Source of the DNA: DATEHQ01 sp035279525 | GTDB lineage: Bacteria; Chloroflexota; Dormibacteria; Dormibacterales; Dormibacteraceae | Assembly (NCBI GenBank): GCA_035279525.1 | Contig: DATEHQ010000153.1 | Location: 1 to 54,250 of the forward strand | DNA: 54,250 bases | Direction of reading: 5' to 3' | Part shown: in pieces, positions 41,459 to 49,616 of the stretch | Layout: each line of letters begins with the position of its first letter | Numbering within the stretch: position 1 is the first letter of the stretch | Notes under the pieces: model-generated | Seen by the model: the letters and a program-made list of their open reading frames with translations, nothing else | What the model was told of the DNA's origin: nothing | Database searches by the model: none | Program-made: the position numbers and the translations under genes

Positions 41459-42166
41459 GTGGTGGTGGTGCCGTCGGTCGCCTCAGACCCAGGCCTGGAG
41501 CGCGCGCGCCTCGCCGAGCCCATCGTCGCCCTGGTCATCGACAGCCAGCCCCTTTTCGTGGCTGCGCTGGGCCGGCTCCTCGCCATGCCCCCGATCTGCG
41601 CTTCACTGCGCGCCGCGAGCCGTTCCGACGAGGGGCTCGAGATGCTGCATGCCGGCGGGATCCACCTGGTGTTCTGCGAGGTGGGCGCCACGCCGCTTTC
41701 GGGCCGGGAGCTGGCCGCTCTGCTGCATCGCAGCCACCCAGGGCTGCCGGTCATCCTGCTCGCGGCTCGCGGCGACGAAGGCCTGCTGGCCGAAGCGCTG
41801 CCGTCCGGCGCCGCCGGCCTTTTCACCAAGGACGCGAGCGTCGAAGAGTTCATGGCCGGGGTGTCGGCCGTCCTGGCGGGTCATCGTTCGATCGCGTCCG
41901 GACTTCTGCTCGAGCTGCAGATGCGCTTCGAGCACCGGCCGGCGCGAGACGGCGAGGGCGGCGGCCACCTTTCGCCGGCAGAGCTCGAGATCATCCGGAT
42001 GATCGGCCGGGCCGATTCGGTCGCCACCATCGCCGCGACCCGGGGTACCAGCCAGAAGACGGTGCGCAACCACCTGGCGAAGATCTACCGCAAGCTCGAG
42101 GTGCACGGAAGGACCGAGGCCGTGCTCTGGGCGGCACGCCGTGGGCTGACCGGCGGCCGGCCATGA
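41459..42166 (+). CDS. Atypical LuxR-type response regulator (Glu at phosphoacceptor site)
   Basis: This 235-residue protein has a receiver-like domain followed by a LuxR HTH (LSPAELEIIRMIGRADSVAT, then GTSQKTVRNHLAKIYRKLEV). In the receiver, one acidic pocket residue is D28 (ALVIDSQPLF), the usual second Asp is missing, the position equivalent to the phosphorylated Asp is E74 (HLVFCEVGATP), and the Lys is kept (GLFTKDAS). Glu at this site often mimics the phosphorylated state, so the protein may be constitutively active or respond to another signal. GTG start. It lies 94 bases upstream of pilB on the same strand, which makes pilus control a reasonable hypothesis. Confidence 0.85.
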   Translation: MVVVPSVASDPGLERARLAEPIVALVIDSQPLFVAALGRLLAMPPICASLRAASRSDEGLEMLHAGGIHLVFCEVGATPLSGRELAALLHRSHPGLPVILLAARGDEGLLAEALPSGAAGLFTKDASVEEFMAGVSAVLAGHRSIASGLLLELQMRFEHRPARDGEGGGHLSPAELEIIRMIGRADSVATIAATRGTSQKTVRNHLAKIYRKLEVHGRTEAVLWAARRGLTGGRP

Positions 42167-42179
42167 TCAGGATTACAGC

Positions 42180-42230
42180 CCGGGACATACCGGGACAAAC
42201 AGCCCAGCGGGTGGGGTAACTCCCATTACC
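42180..42230 (+). promoter_or_regulatory. Candidate regulatory leader of the pilus operon
   Basis: CCGGGACA occurs twice with 10-base spacing (42180-42187 and 42190-42197), followed by a small hairpin GGTAA/TTACC (42215-42230), between the atypical regulator gene and pilB. The helical-turn spacing suggests a protein-binding site; no clear -35/-10 pair was found. Confidence 0.35.
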
Positions 42231-42260
42231 AAAAACATTCCTGGGCGCCAAGATCCAGCC

Positions 42261-43994
42261 GTGGCACTGAACGCGCCGGCCCCCGACGCGGCGGTGGACG
42301 GCAGGAGCTCCCGCGAGCGCATGCTGGGTGAGCTGCTCCTGGAGCAGGGCATGATCGACGAGCAGCAGCTCCAGCGCGCCCTCGCCGCGCAGAACGTTTC
42401 GTACGCGCCGCTCGGGTCGGTGCTGGTCAGCCAGGGATCGCTGCAGGAGAACCACCTCACGGCCGTCCTCAGCAACCACCTGCAGGTGCCGGTGGCGGAC
42501 CTGAGGGACGGGGCGGTCGACGAGGAGATCGCCCGGCTCGTGCCCGCCGACTTCGCCCGGCGCCATCACGTCCTGCCCGTCCGCCGGGACAACGGGCACC
42601 TCGCGGTGGCCATGAGCGATCCGGGCGACCTGCTCCTGCTGCACGACCTGAAGCTGATCACGGGGCTCCCGGTCTCCCCGTACATCGCCGGCCGATCGGA
42701 CATCCTGGCCAACCTGACGCGGATCCACAGCATGCACCCGCGCCTCAACGAGGCGGCGAAGACGCTCAAGGAGTCGCGGCCGGAGGTTGCGATCGAGCGG
42801 GTGATGTCGCTCGAGCTGGGCGACGTGACCTCCGCCTCGCCGGCGGTCGAGATCGTGAACCTCCTCATCACGCAGGGCTTGCGCGACCGCGCGTCAGACA
42901 TCCACATCGAGCCGCAGAAGGACTATCTGCGGATCCGCTTCCGGATCGACGGTGTCCTGCAGGACATGGCGCACCTGCCGAGCGCAACGGGGGCGGCCCT
43001 TGCGTCGCGCGTGAAGATCATGGCCGGCATGAACATCGTCGAGCGCCGCCGCGCCCAGGACGGCCAGATCAGCGTCAACGTCGACGGCAAAGAGCTCGAC
43101 GTCCGCGTGGCCACGATCGAGACCGTCTGGGGCGAGAAGCTCGTGATGAGGTTGCTGGACCGCGGCCGGTCGCTGATCGCCCTCACGCAGCTCGGCTTCT
43201 CAGGCGAAGCCTATGGCGAGTATCACCGCAACCTGCACTCGCCCTACGGCATGATGATCGTCTCCGGGCCGACCGGCAGCGGCAAGACGACGACGCTGTA
43301 CGCCTCGATCCACGAGCTGGACCAGCAGGTCCGGAACATCATGACGATCGAGGATCCGGTCGAGTATGTCTTCGACAACATCAACCAGAGCCAGATCAAC
43401 AAGCTCGCCGACATAAGCTTCGCGAACGGCCTTCGCGCGATCCTTCGCCAGGACCCGGACATCATCCTGGTGGGGGAGATCCGGGACCGCGAGACCGCGG
43501 AGATCGCCGTCCAGTCGGCGCTGACCGGTCACCTGGTCCTCTCCTCGCTGCACGCGACCGACGCCGTGGGAGCCCTCCTTCGCTTCACCGACATGGGGAT
43601 CGAGGGCTTCCTGATCGCGTCCTCCGTCATCGCCATCGTCGCCCAGCGCCTGGTCCGCAAGATCTGCGAGGCGTGTCGCGTCCCGATGGTTCCCAACGCG
43701 GAGGAGCTCGAGTACGCGACATCGATCGGAGTGCCCGCGCCGAAGCAGGTCTATGCCGGCAAGGGCTGCAGCCGCTGCAACGGGACCGGCTACTACGACC
43801 GCATCGGCGTGTTCGAGGTCCTGACCATGACCGACGAGGTCAAGCGGCTCATCATCGCCAAGGCCAGCCACAAGGAGATCTTCGATGCCGCGGTCGCGAG
43901 CGGGATGGTTCCACTGCGGCAGGACGCGTGGATCAAGATCACAGCCGGGGTGACCACGGTGTCAGAGGTCCTGCGCAGCGTTTACATCATCTGA
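42261..43994 (+). CDS. pilB: Type IV pilus assembly ATPase (PilB/GspE family)
   Basis: This 577-residue hexameric ATPase drives pilin polymerisation. The N-terminal T2SSE_N-like domain (LGELLLEQGMIDEQQLQRAL onward, about 20-160) is followed by the ATPase core. Walker A GPTGSGKTTT is near residue 336, the Asp box region IEDPVEY near 365, Walker B DIILVGEIRD near 400 and the His box SSLHATDAVGALLRF near 428. A zinc-binding Cys cluster (CEAC near 468 and CSRC near 503) is typical of PilB/GspE. GTG start. It is the first gene of an eight-gene plus-strand run ending at 49539. Confidence 0.95.
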   Translation: MALNAPAPDAAVDGRSSRERMLGELLLEQGMIDEQQLQRALAAQNVSYAPLGSVLVSQGSLQENHLTAVLSNHLQVPVADLRDGAVDEEIARLVPADFARRHHVLPVRRDNGHLAVAMSDPGDLLLLHDLKLITGLPVSPYIAGRSDILANLTRIHSMHPRLNEAAKTLKESRPEVAIERVMSLELGDVTSASPAVEIVNLLITQGLRDRASDIHIEPQKDYLRIRFRIDGVLQDMAHLPSATGAALASRVKIMAGMNIVERRRAQDGQISVNVDGKELDVRVATIETVWGEKLVMRLLDRGRSLIALTQLGFSGEAYGEYHRNLHSPYGMMIVSGPTGSGKTTTLYASIHELDQQVRNIMTIEDPVEYVFDNINQSQINKLADISFANGLRAILRQDPDIILVGEIRDRETAEIAVQSALTGHLVLSSLHATDAVGALLRFTDMGIEGFLIASSVIAIVAQRLVRKICEACRVPMVPNAEELEYATSIGVPAPKQVYAGKGCSRCNGTGYYDRIGVFEVLTMTDEVKRLIIAKASHKEIFDAAVASGMVPLRQDAWIKITAGVTTVSEVLRSVYII

Positions 43995-44009
43995 GCGAGG
44001 CGGAACCTG

Positions 44010-45224
44010 ATGGCGAAGTTCGCTTATCGCGCTTACACCGCAAGAGACCGCATCGAAGAGCGGGTCATGGACGGCGACTCGGCTGCCGCGGTGCAGCGGA
44101 AGCTGACCGACCGCGGGCTTCGAGTCGTCTCGGTGCGGCCCGCCAAGGGCGGATGGCGTTGGCTGTACCGCGCCCTGCCGACCTTCTTTCGCGTCCGTAC
44201 GTCGGACCTCGTCCTCTTCTCGCGCCAGCTCGCGACCTTTATCCGTGTCGGCGTCCCGATCACAGACGCCATCAAGCTCCTGGAGGGCGCGTCCGGCTCG
44301 GGGGCTTTCAGGGTTGCGCTCGAGGAGGTCTGCGAAGACCTGGACTCCGGGGAGTCGCTGTCCATCGCCCTGTCGCACCATCCGACCGTCTTCAACAAGC
44401 TCTACATCGACATGGTCAGGGCGGCCGAGTACAGCGGAACGCTGGATCGCGTGCTGGCGCAGATAGCGGCGCATCTCCAGCGCCAGGACACCGCGCTGAA
44501 GAAGCTGCGCAGCGCGATGATCTACCCGGCGATCATCCTGGTGCTGGCGCTGGCGGTCTGCACGATCCTCATCGTGTTCGTCCTCCCGAACTTCGTGTCG
44601 ATCTTCAACGAGTTCCACTCGCAGCTGCCGCTGCCCACGCGAATCCTGCTGGCCGTGGGCACCTTCGCCCAGACCTGGCGGCTCGAGATCCTCGGCGGGA
44701 TGTTCCTCGTCGTGGCGGCGATCGCCCTCTTCATGAGCAGCCGCCCTGGACGCGTCTTTTGGGACTACACGCTGATCAGGCTCCCGGTGCTCGGCAGCAT
44801 CGTGACCTACAGCATCATCGAGCGGTTCACGCGGACCCTGTCCACGATGCTTCGCGCGGGCATCCCCATCAACCAGACCTTTGACGTCGCCACCTCCGCG
44901 GCCGGCAACATCCGCTTTCGCCGCGGCCTGGAGTCGGTCAAGCTGCGCATGGTCAGCGGCGACGGGTTCTCCGTGCCGCTCGAGGCGACGGGTCTTTTCG
45001 CTCCCATGATGATCCGCATGATCCGGGTCGGTGAGGAGACCGGCACCCTCGACTCGAGCCTCGAGCAGATCGCCGACTTTCTGAGCGAGGAGATGGACTA
45101 CAAGGTCCGCAACATGATCGCGCTGATCGAGCCGTCGCTCGTGATCGCGGTGGGCGGCGCCGTCGGCTTCGTCGCCGTGTCGGTCATCCTGCCGATGTAC
45201 GGGCTGCTCAAAGCCATCCGCTGA
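44010..45224 (+). CDS. pilC: Type IV pilus inner-membrane platform protein (PilC/GspF family)
   Basis: This 404-residue membrane protein has two repeated GspF domains: LVLFSRQLATFIRVGVPITD (about 70-90) and FTRTLSTMLRAGIPINQTFD (about 272-292). Three hydrophobic helices are visible near 170-190, 220-245 and 375-398. It couples the PilB or PilT motor to pilin subunits. The N-terminal FAYRAYTARDRIEERVMDGD is the usual opening. It begins 15 bases after pilB and overlaps the next prepilin gene by one base (TGATG). Confidence 0.95.
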   Translation: MAKFAYRAYTARDRIEERVMDGDSAAAVQRKLTDRGLRVVSVRPAKGGWRWLYRALPTFFRVRTSDLVLFSRQLATFIRVGVPITDAIKLLEGASGSGAFRVALEEVCEDLDSGESLSIALSHHPTVFNKLYIDMVRAAEYSGTLDRVLAQIAAHLQRQDTALKKLRSAMIYPAIILVLALAVCTILIVFVLPNFVSIFNEFHSQLPLPTRILLAVGTFAQTWRLEILGGMFLVVAAIALFMSSRPGRVFWDYTLIRLPVLGSIVTYSIIERFTRTLSTMLRAGIPINQTFDVATSAAGNIRFRRGLESVKLRMVSGDGFSVPLEATGLFAPMMIRMIRVGEETGTLDSSLEQIADFLSEEMDYKVRNMIALIEPSLVIAVGGAVGFVAVSVILPMYGLLKAIR

Positions 45225-45679
45225 TGGGCTGGTTTTACGACCGGTTCGTCCGGGACCGCCGGCGGGCCCAATCCGGCACGACCCTGGTCGAGCTGCTGGT
45301 CAGCGTCGTCATCATCGGGTTCGCGCTCGCGATCGTGATCGGCACCTTCAGCACCGGCCTGCTCGATGCGACGCTGGCGAAGCGCAACACGGCCGCCGAG
45401 GCGGTGGCCCAGTACGAGCTGGACAAGATCAGCGCCAGCACGTACGCCGGGGACGCGCCCGGCTACTCCGAGTGCTTCGCCACCGAGAGCTCGAATGCGC
45501 CCGCGCCGGCCGCCGGCTATCGAGGAGCGTGCCCGGACTCGACCGACACGGTCCGAGCGGACGTCGCGTGGGTGCCCGGTGCGGCCGCCAACATCCAGGT
45601 CTGGACGGTGACCGTCGTGTCGCTGGCGACCGCTTCCCAGGTGGGCAATCCGATCTCGGTCCTGAAGGTCGATCGATGA
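45224..45679 (+). CDS. Minor prepilin (PilV/GspI-like)
   Basis: This 151-residue type IV prepilin-like protein has a basic leader (RFVRDRRRAQSG) and cleavage predicted at G/T, followed by TTLVELLVSVVIIGFALAIV, the class III signal helix with Glu at mature position 5. The mature domain is small, with a Cys pair (SECFATE, RGACPDS) that could form the D-loop. Minor pilins prime assembly at the fibre tip. The ATG overlaps the pilC stop and its own stop overlaps the next gene, so translation is coupled. Confidence 0.88.
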   Translation: MGWFYDRFVRDRRRAQSGTTLVELLVSVVIIGFALAIVIGTFSTGLLDATLAKRNTAAEAVAQYELDKISASTYAGDAPGYSECFATESSNAPAPAAGYRGACPDSTDTVRADVAWVPGAAANIQVWTVTVVSLATASQVGNPISVLKVDR

Positions 45680-46212
45680 AGCGGACGCCGAACCACCGCG
45701 GCCAGGCTGGGTTCACGCTGGTCGAGCTGATCATCACCTCGGCCATCAGCGTCGTGGTCCTGAGCGCCCTGGCCTCTGTGGTCCTCACGACCTTCCGCGC
45801 GGGCACCGTGGCCACCGGAAGGATCGAGGCCAGCAGCCAGATCCGGACGTTCGAGCTGCGCGCCTACGACGACTTCGCGCGCAGCGGCGTACCCCCCACG
45901 GCCGGCTGCGGCGCCTCTTCCTCCAACCCGTGCACGACCTCGGCGATCGTGCTGTCAGGGCTGCAGGTGAGCAACTCGACCCAGCCCGTTCCGGCGAACT
46001 ATTCGGTCACCTACGTGTGGGACGGCAGCGCCTTCCTGGACCGCCGGGTGGGAAGCGGCGCGCCGGCCCACATGGCCACGTCGGTGACCGCCTTTTCGTG
46101 GTACGTCGACCAGTCCGGAGGCTCCCCGACAGTCGTCGTCAGCCTCACGGTGACCGTGCTCAACTACAGCGAATCGCAGACGCTCCGCTTCTATCCGAGG
46201 CTGAACCCGTGA
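45676..46212 (+). CDS. Minor prepilin (PilW/GspJ-like)
   Basis: This 178-residue prepilin has the leader KRTPNHRGQAG and a mature start FTLVELIITSAISVVVLSAL (Glu5 present). The C-terminal domain resembles GspJ/PilW, with a Cys pair (TAGCGASS, SNPCTTS) and a beta-rich end (VVVSLTVTVLNYSESQTLRF). The ATG at 45676 overlaps the preceding stop (ATGA), which fixes the start even though the frame is open upstream. Together with the neighbouring minor pilins it would form the pilus tip. Confidence 0.87.
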   Translation: MKRTPNHRGQAGFTLVELIITSAISVVVLSALASVVLTTFRAGTVATGRIEASSQIRTFELRAYDDFARSGVPPTAGCGASSSNPCTTSAIVLSGLQVSNSTQPVPANYSVTYVWDGSAFLDRRVGSGAPAHMATSVTAFSWYVDQSGGSPTVVVSLTVTVLNYSESQTLRFYPRLNP

Positions 46213-47867
46213 AGTACCTGTATGCGGTGCTCGGCGACCGGCGCCGCAGGCAGCGGGGAAGCGTGCTCAGCGCGGTCCTGATCATCGTCGCGTTCCTGTC
46301 GATCATCGCGGCCGCGATCATGACCGAGCTCTCGACCAACTTCCTGCTGTCGCAACGGCTGGTCGACCGCGTGGCGGCCGAGGCGACGGTCACCTCGGCC
46401 GTCGAGTCGACGCTCAACCAACTGCAGGCCACGGGCCTCGGATCGGGCTGCCCGGCCCCGACGGCGGTGACCCTCAACGGCCACACCGCGGTCGCCACGT
46501 ACGTCGCCTGCGCTCCGGTGGTCGACGTGCACTCGGTGCCCCAATTCCCGGAGATCGCGTCAGCGCCGGCGTCCTTCACGATCGATGGAACGCACGTCAT
46601 GCTGCCCAGCCTGGGCCGGGACGAGTACCTGATCGGGGACCTGAACAGCAACCTCTACGAGTACACCTACGGCAGCGCGAACCCCGGCTGGTCGGTCGGC
46701 GTCGACGGCGTCCTCACCGGGCCCCCGGCCGCGATGCTCGACAACAGCGAATTCGGCGCGACGATCCTCGACCTCGTCCCGGTGAGCCACCCTGACGACA
46801 GCGGCACGAGCCCGAACTGCGGCACCAGGGGGTTTTGCGTCGCCGTGCTGCAGGAGACGCCCGGCTCCCAGCCCGTGCTCCAGTGCTTCATGGCGGCGGA
46901 CGGAAAGGTGACGGGCCGGCCGGCCGCCGGCGCGAACCTTTCGAGCCTCGCCTATTTCGGGGACGCGACCGGCACGATGTACGCGTACGCGCCCGGCAGC
47001 GACGACAACTGCACGCAGAATGCGGCGTCGAACCCCCTCGCTCAGCCGATCGTCTCGGGCGCGTTCGTCTTCCCCGGCGCGTCCGGAAAGAAGTCGACCT
47101 CCGACGAGATCTACGTGGTGGCCTCCGACGGCAGCGGAAGCACGCTCGTCCACTTCACGTACACCCAGGACAAGTCCGGTGCCTCGCTCCAGACGAGCGA
47201 CACGCTGGCACTGCCCTTTCCGAACGCGACCGGCGTAGCCCTGGAGCAGGCCACCCTCCCGGCGCGGATCGCGGTGACGTTCGCCGGCGGCCAGCTCGCG
47301 ATGGCGCAGGTGCAGAGCGACTTCGACCTTTCTCTCCTGGCGACCCAGGCGGTCCCCACCACGATCTCCGGCGCCCCGTTCTGGTGCCACTGCCCGTCAG
47401 GCGATGTGATCGGGGTCGGAGGCAACAACGGTCTCTACCTGTTCGACACCGGCCTCAAGTCCCTGGGCAGCTATGCCGTCGCCGGCACCGCGATCAACAC
47501 AGCTCCGACCGCCGACTCGGCCGGCGATTGGTTCGTGGGGGCCGACGACGGATCCGTGTACGAGATCCAGAAGCCAGGGTCCACCCTGACCCTTGGGGCA
47601 AAGTTCGGAACGCTCGGAGCAAAGGTCGGCAGCTCCGCCACGGTCGCCGGCTGTCCCTCTGGACTGTGCGTGTACGTGGGTCTTCGCAACGGCACAGCCT
47701 TCTTGATTCCTCTCGACGCTCGCGACGTGACCATCACCGCCTGCCTCAGCACGTCACCGCCCAGCTGCTCGGGTGACAACCCGCGGCTGTGGGCCAGGGC
47801 CGAGGTCGGCGTGGCCGGCAAGCCTCGGACGGTGCACGTTACGGGCTGGTCGTACTATTCGCCCTGA
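46209..47867 (+). CDS. PilX-like minor pilin fused to a beta-propeller-like domain
   Basis: This 552-residue protein has a short basic N-terminus, then RQRGSVLSAVLIIVAFLSII, a pilin-like hydrophobic helix of the PilX/GspK type, with a mature start lacking the strict FTLIE motif. After a pilin-sized region (to about residue 110) comes a domain of about 420 residues with PQQ/WD-like blades: EYLIGDLNSNLYEYTYG, LAYFGDATGTMYAYAPG, GVGGNNGLYLFDTG, WFVGADDGSVYEI and VYVGLRNGTAFLI. This resembles the propeller of the tip adhesin PilY1, here joined to a pilin. GTG start overlapping the previous stop (GTGA). A tip-located adhesin or mechanosensor is a reasonable inference. No calcium-site motif was clearly seen. 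Confidence 0.75.
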   Translation: MKYLYAVLGDRRRRQRGSVLSAVLIIVAFLSIIAAAIMTELSTNFLLSQRLVDRVAAEATVTSAVESTLNQLQATGLGSGCPAPTAVTLNGHTAVATYVACAPVVDVHSVPQFPEIASAPASFTIDGTHVMLPSLGRDEYLIGDLNSNLYEYTYGSANPGWSVGVDGVLTGPPAAMLDNSEFGATILDLVPVSHPDDSGTSPNCGTRGFCVAVLQETPGSQPVLQCFMAADGKVTGRPAAGANLSSLAYFGDATGTMYAYAPGSDDNCTQNAASNPLAQPIVSGAFVFPGASGKKSTSDEIYVVASDGSGSTLVHFTYTQDKSGASLQTSDTLALPFPNATGVALEQATLPARIAVTFAGGQLAMAQVQSDFDLSLLATQAVPTTISGAPFWCHCPSGDVIGVGGNNGLYLFDTGLKSLGSYAVAGTAINTAPTADSAGDWFVGADDGSVYEIQKPGSTLTLGAKFGTLGAKVGSSATVAGCPSGLCVYVGLRNGTAFLIPLDARDVTITACLSTSPPSCSGDNPRLWARAEVGVAGKPRTVHVTGWSYYSP

Positions 47868-47870
47868 CCC

Positions 47871-48725
47871 GTGCCTGCTATTCAATCGCGCCTTGCCATC
47901 GACCTCTCAGGTGGGCTGATACGTGTCGCTCATGGAGCCCTGGGCACCTCGCTGCGATGCGGCTCCGGCGGAGTGCCGGCCGGCGCGTTTGCGGACGGCA
48001 AGGTGGTCGACACGGCGGCTGTCGGCGTCGCGCTGCGACAGGTGCTCGCCCGCTCGGAGATCCAGGAGACCCGCGCGCTCGTGGCGGTCAGGGACACCCT
48101 CGCGACGTCGCGCATCCTGAACCTGCCGGCCACGGCGCTGGACTCCAACGTCGACTCTGTGGTGGCCAAGGAATTTCCACTGGACCCCGACCGGATCGGA
48201 GTCACCTGGGTGGAGGTCGCGCGTGACGACCATGGTCGCGCCGTGTACGCGACGGCGTGGGATCGGACGCTGGTCAAGACAATCTCCGACGCGGTGAGGG
48301 CGGGAGGCGTGGAGCCGACGGTGATCGACTTGAAGTCGGCCTGCCTCGCCAGGGTGGTCACGAGGCCGTCATGCGTGCTCGTCGACGCCTCGTCCAATCC
48401 CATCGAGATCGTCCTGATCGACGATCACGCGCCCCAGCTGTGGCACGAGCAGGCGCTGCCCGCGCCGCTGAGTGACGACCTTGCGGGCCTCCTCATCGAG
48501 CCGCTGCGGGCCGTGCTGCGGCACCAGAAACGCCGGTTGGGTTCCCGGCCGGGTGACCTGCCGGTGCTGATCTCCTCCGACCAGCCGCTTTCGCCCGTGG
48601 TGATGGCGGGACTCGCCAAAGAGCTGGGCCGGCCGGTCGAAGCCCTGCCGAGCCCGCCCCGGGTGCCTGACATCCGGTACGCCACCTATCTCACCTGCCT
48701 TGGGCTGCTCATGAGGCGGAACTGA
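47871..48725 (+). CDS. pilM: Type IV pilus assembly protein (PilM-like, actin fold)
   Basis: This 284-residue cytoplasmic protein has the ASKHA/actin-like pattern of PilM. A first phosphate-binding strand is LAIDLSGGLIRVAH near residue 8. The central region contains SNVDSVVAKEFPLDPDRIGV (PilM-type FP.D segment), then a second strand region CVLVDASSNPIEIVLID near 167, and a C-terminal ISSDQPLSPVVMAGLAKELG. PilM normally links PilB to PilN/PilO; neither is recognisable here. GTG start, 3 bases after the propeller-fusion stop. Confidence 0.82.
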   Translation: MPAIQSRLAIDLSGGLIRVAHGALGTSLRCGSGGVPAGAFADGKVVDTAAVGVALRQVLARSEIQETRALVAVRDTLATSRILNLPATALDSNVDSVVAKEFPLDPDRIGVTWVEVARDDHGRAVYATAWDRTLVKTISDAVRAGGVEPTVIDLKSACLARVVTRPSCVLVDASSNPIEIVLIDDHAPQLWHEQALPAPLSDDLAGLLIEPLRAVLRHQKRRLGSRPGDLPVLISSDQPLSPVVMAGLAKELGRPVEALPSPPRVPDIRYATYLTCLGLLMRRN

Positions 48726-48727
48726 CT

Positions 48728-48904
48728 TTGTCCAAGAACAAGCGCGCCCCGGGCCCCGAGCGCCGCCGGCCCCTTCCGGAGGTCAACCTGGCCCCCGGCG
48801 CGAAGCCAGGCGCCGGCGCCAGGAAGCGGGGCTGCCTCCCGTTTTTCGGGCTCCTCGTCGTGGTCCTGGCGGCCGGGATCACAGTTTCGACCCTGGTCCG
48901 GTAG
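48728..48904 (+). CDS. Small membrane protein in the pilus operon (58 residues)
   Basis: A TTG start two bases after the pilM stop opens a 58-residue frame. It has a Pro/Arg/Lys-rich N-terminus (SKNKRAPGPERRRPLPEVNL), a Gly/Ala linker and one C-terminal helix (CLPFFGLLVVVLAAGITVST). The place after pilM is where pilN normally lies, and PLPEVNLAP resembles the short N-terminal PilN motif that binds PilM (the INLLP-type sequence). It could be a minimal PilN-like anchor without the periplasmic domain. This is inference from position and one motif. Confidence 0.6.
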   Translation: MSKNKRAPGPERRRPLPEVNLAPGAKPGAGARKRGCLPFFGLLVVVLAAGITVSTLVR

Positions 48905-49020
48905 CCGATCCGGGTTCGCCCAGAACAACTCAGGACGCGCGCCCATGCGATTGGGCCATTCCCTCTATTCAGGTTTCGGCCCGACACCTCCAGACTGCGC
49001 CTGAAGCAATCAAGTTCGTG

Positions 49021-49039
49021 GGCAGCGGCTCTGGCTGCC
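49021..49039 (+). other. Leader hairpin just before the major pilin gene
   Basis: GGCAGC (49021-49026) pairs with GCTGCC (49034-49039) around a 7-base loop, ending a few bases before the ribosome site GGAGG. It could protect or tune the abundant pilin mRNA within the 152-base gap after the small membrane gene. Confidence 0.4.
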
Positions 49040-49056
49040 TGGATTGGAGGAAGCGT

Positions 49057-49539
49057 ATGACGGGTCTGTACGGGTGGATGAATCGAAACCTTCGCGGCAA
49101 GAAAGGGCAGGGAGGATTCACCCTGATCGAGCTCCTCGTGGTCGTGACGATCCTCGGCATCCTGGCCGCGATCGTGACCCTGAGCCTGGTCGGCCTGACG
49201 ACGAACGCCAACCTCCAGTCGTGCCGATCCGAGTACAAGACGGTCCAGGCCGCGCTCGACGCGTTCATGGCCGCCAACAACGTCGACCAGATCAACGCGT
49301 CGATCAGCAACTCAGCTCCAGCCCCGACCAACGACATGCAGCAGCCGCTGCTTCCGGTCGCCTCACCGATTCAGGCCGACGGCGCCACGGGCACCCTGGC
49401 CCTGTTCAACCCCGCGCCCACCGGCAGCCAGCCCAACTTCACGCGCAACGGCAAGACGCAGTTCTCCTACACGTGGGACGCCAACGGGAAGATCACAGTG
49501 ATCTCCAACGGCCCGAACGGGTGCAACAACGTCTCCTGA
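49057..49539 (+). CDS. pilA: Major type IV prepilin (PilA-like)
   Basis: This 160-residue prepilin has the leader MNRNLRGKKGQGG and cleavage before FTLIELLVVVTILGILAAIV, an almost canonical class III signal with Glu5. The C-terminal globular domain has two Cys (LQSCRSEYK and the final GCNNVS) and a Thr/Asn/Pro-rich middle. GGAGGAAGCG directly before ATG 49057 sets the start. The strong ribosome site, its own leader and the strong terminator after it are as expected for the abundant structural pilin. Confidence 0.92.
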   Translation: MTGLYGWMNRNLRGKKGQGGFTLIELLVVVTILGILAAIVTLSLVGLTTNANLQSCRSEYKTVQAALDAFMAANNVDQINASISNSAPAPTNDMQQPLLPVASPIQADGATGTLALFNPAPTGSQPNFTRNGKTQFSYTWDANGKITVISNGPNGCNNVS

Positions 49540-49572
49540 TTCCGGCTCCATCGTGATCACGGCCGAACTCGA

Positions 49573-49604
49573 GGGCGCCGCGCACGCGGCGCCCTTCTTC
49601 TTGT
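49573..49604 (+). terminator. Rho-independent terminator of the pilus operon
   Basis: GGGCGCCGCG (49573-49582) pairs perfectly with CGCGGCGCCC (49585-49594), followed by TTCTTCTTGT. This is the strongest terminator in the window and ends the run from pilB to pilA. Confidence 0.85.
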
Positions 49605-49616
49605 CGAAGCCATGAC

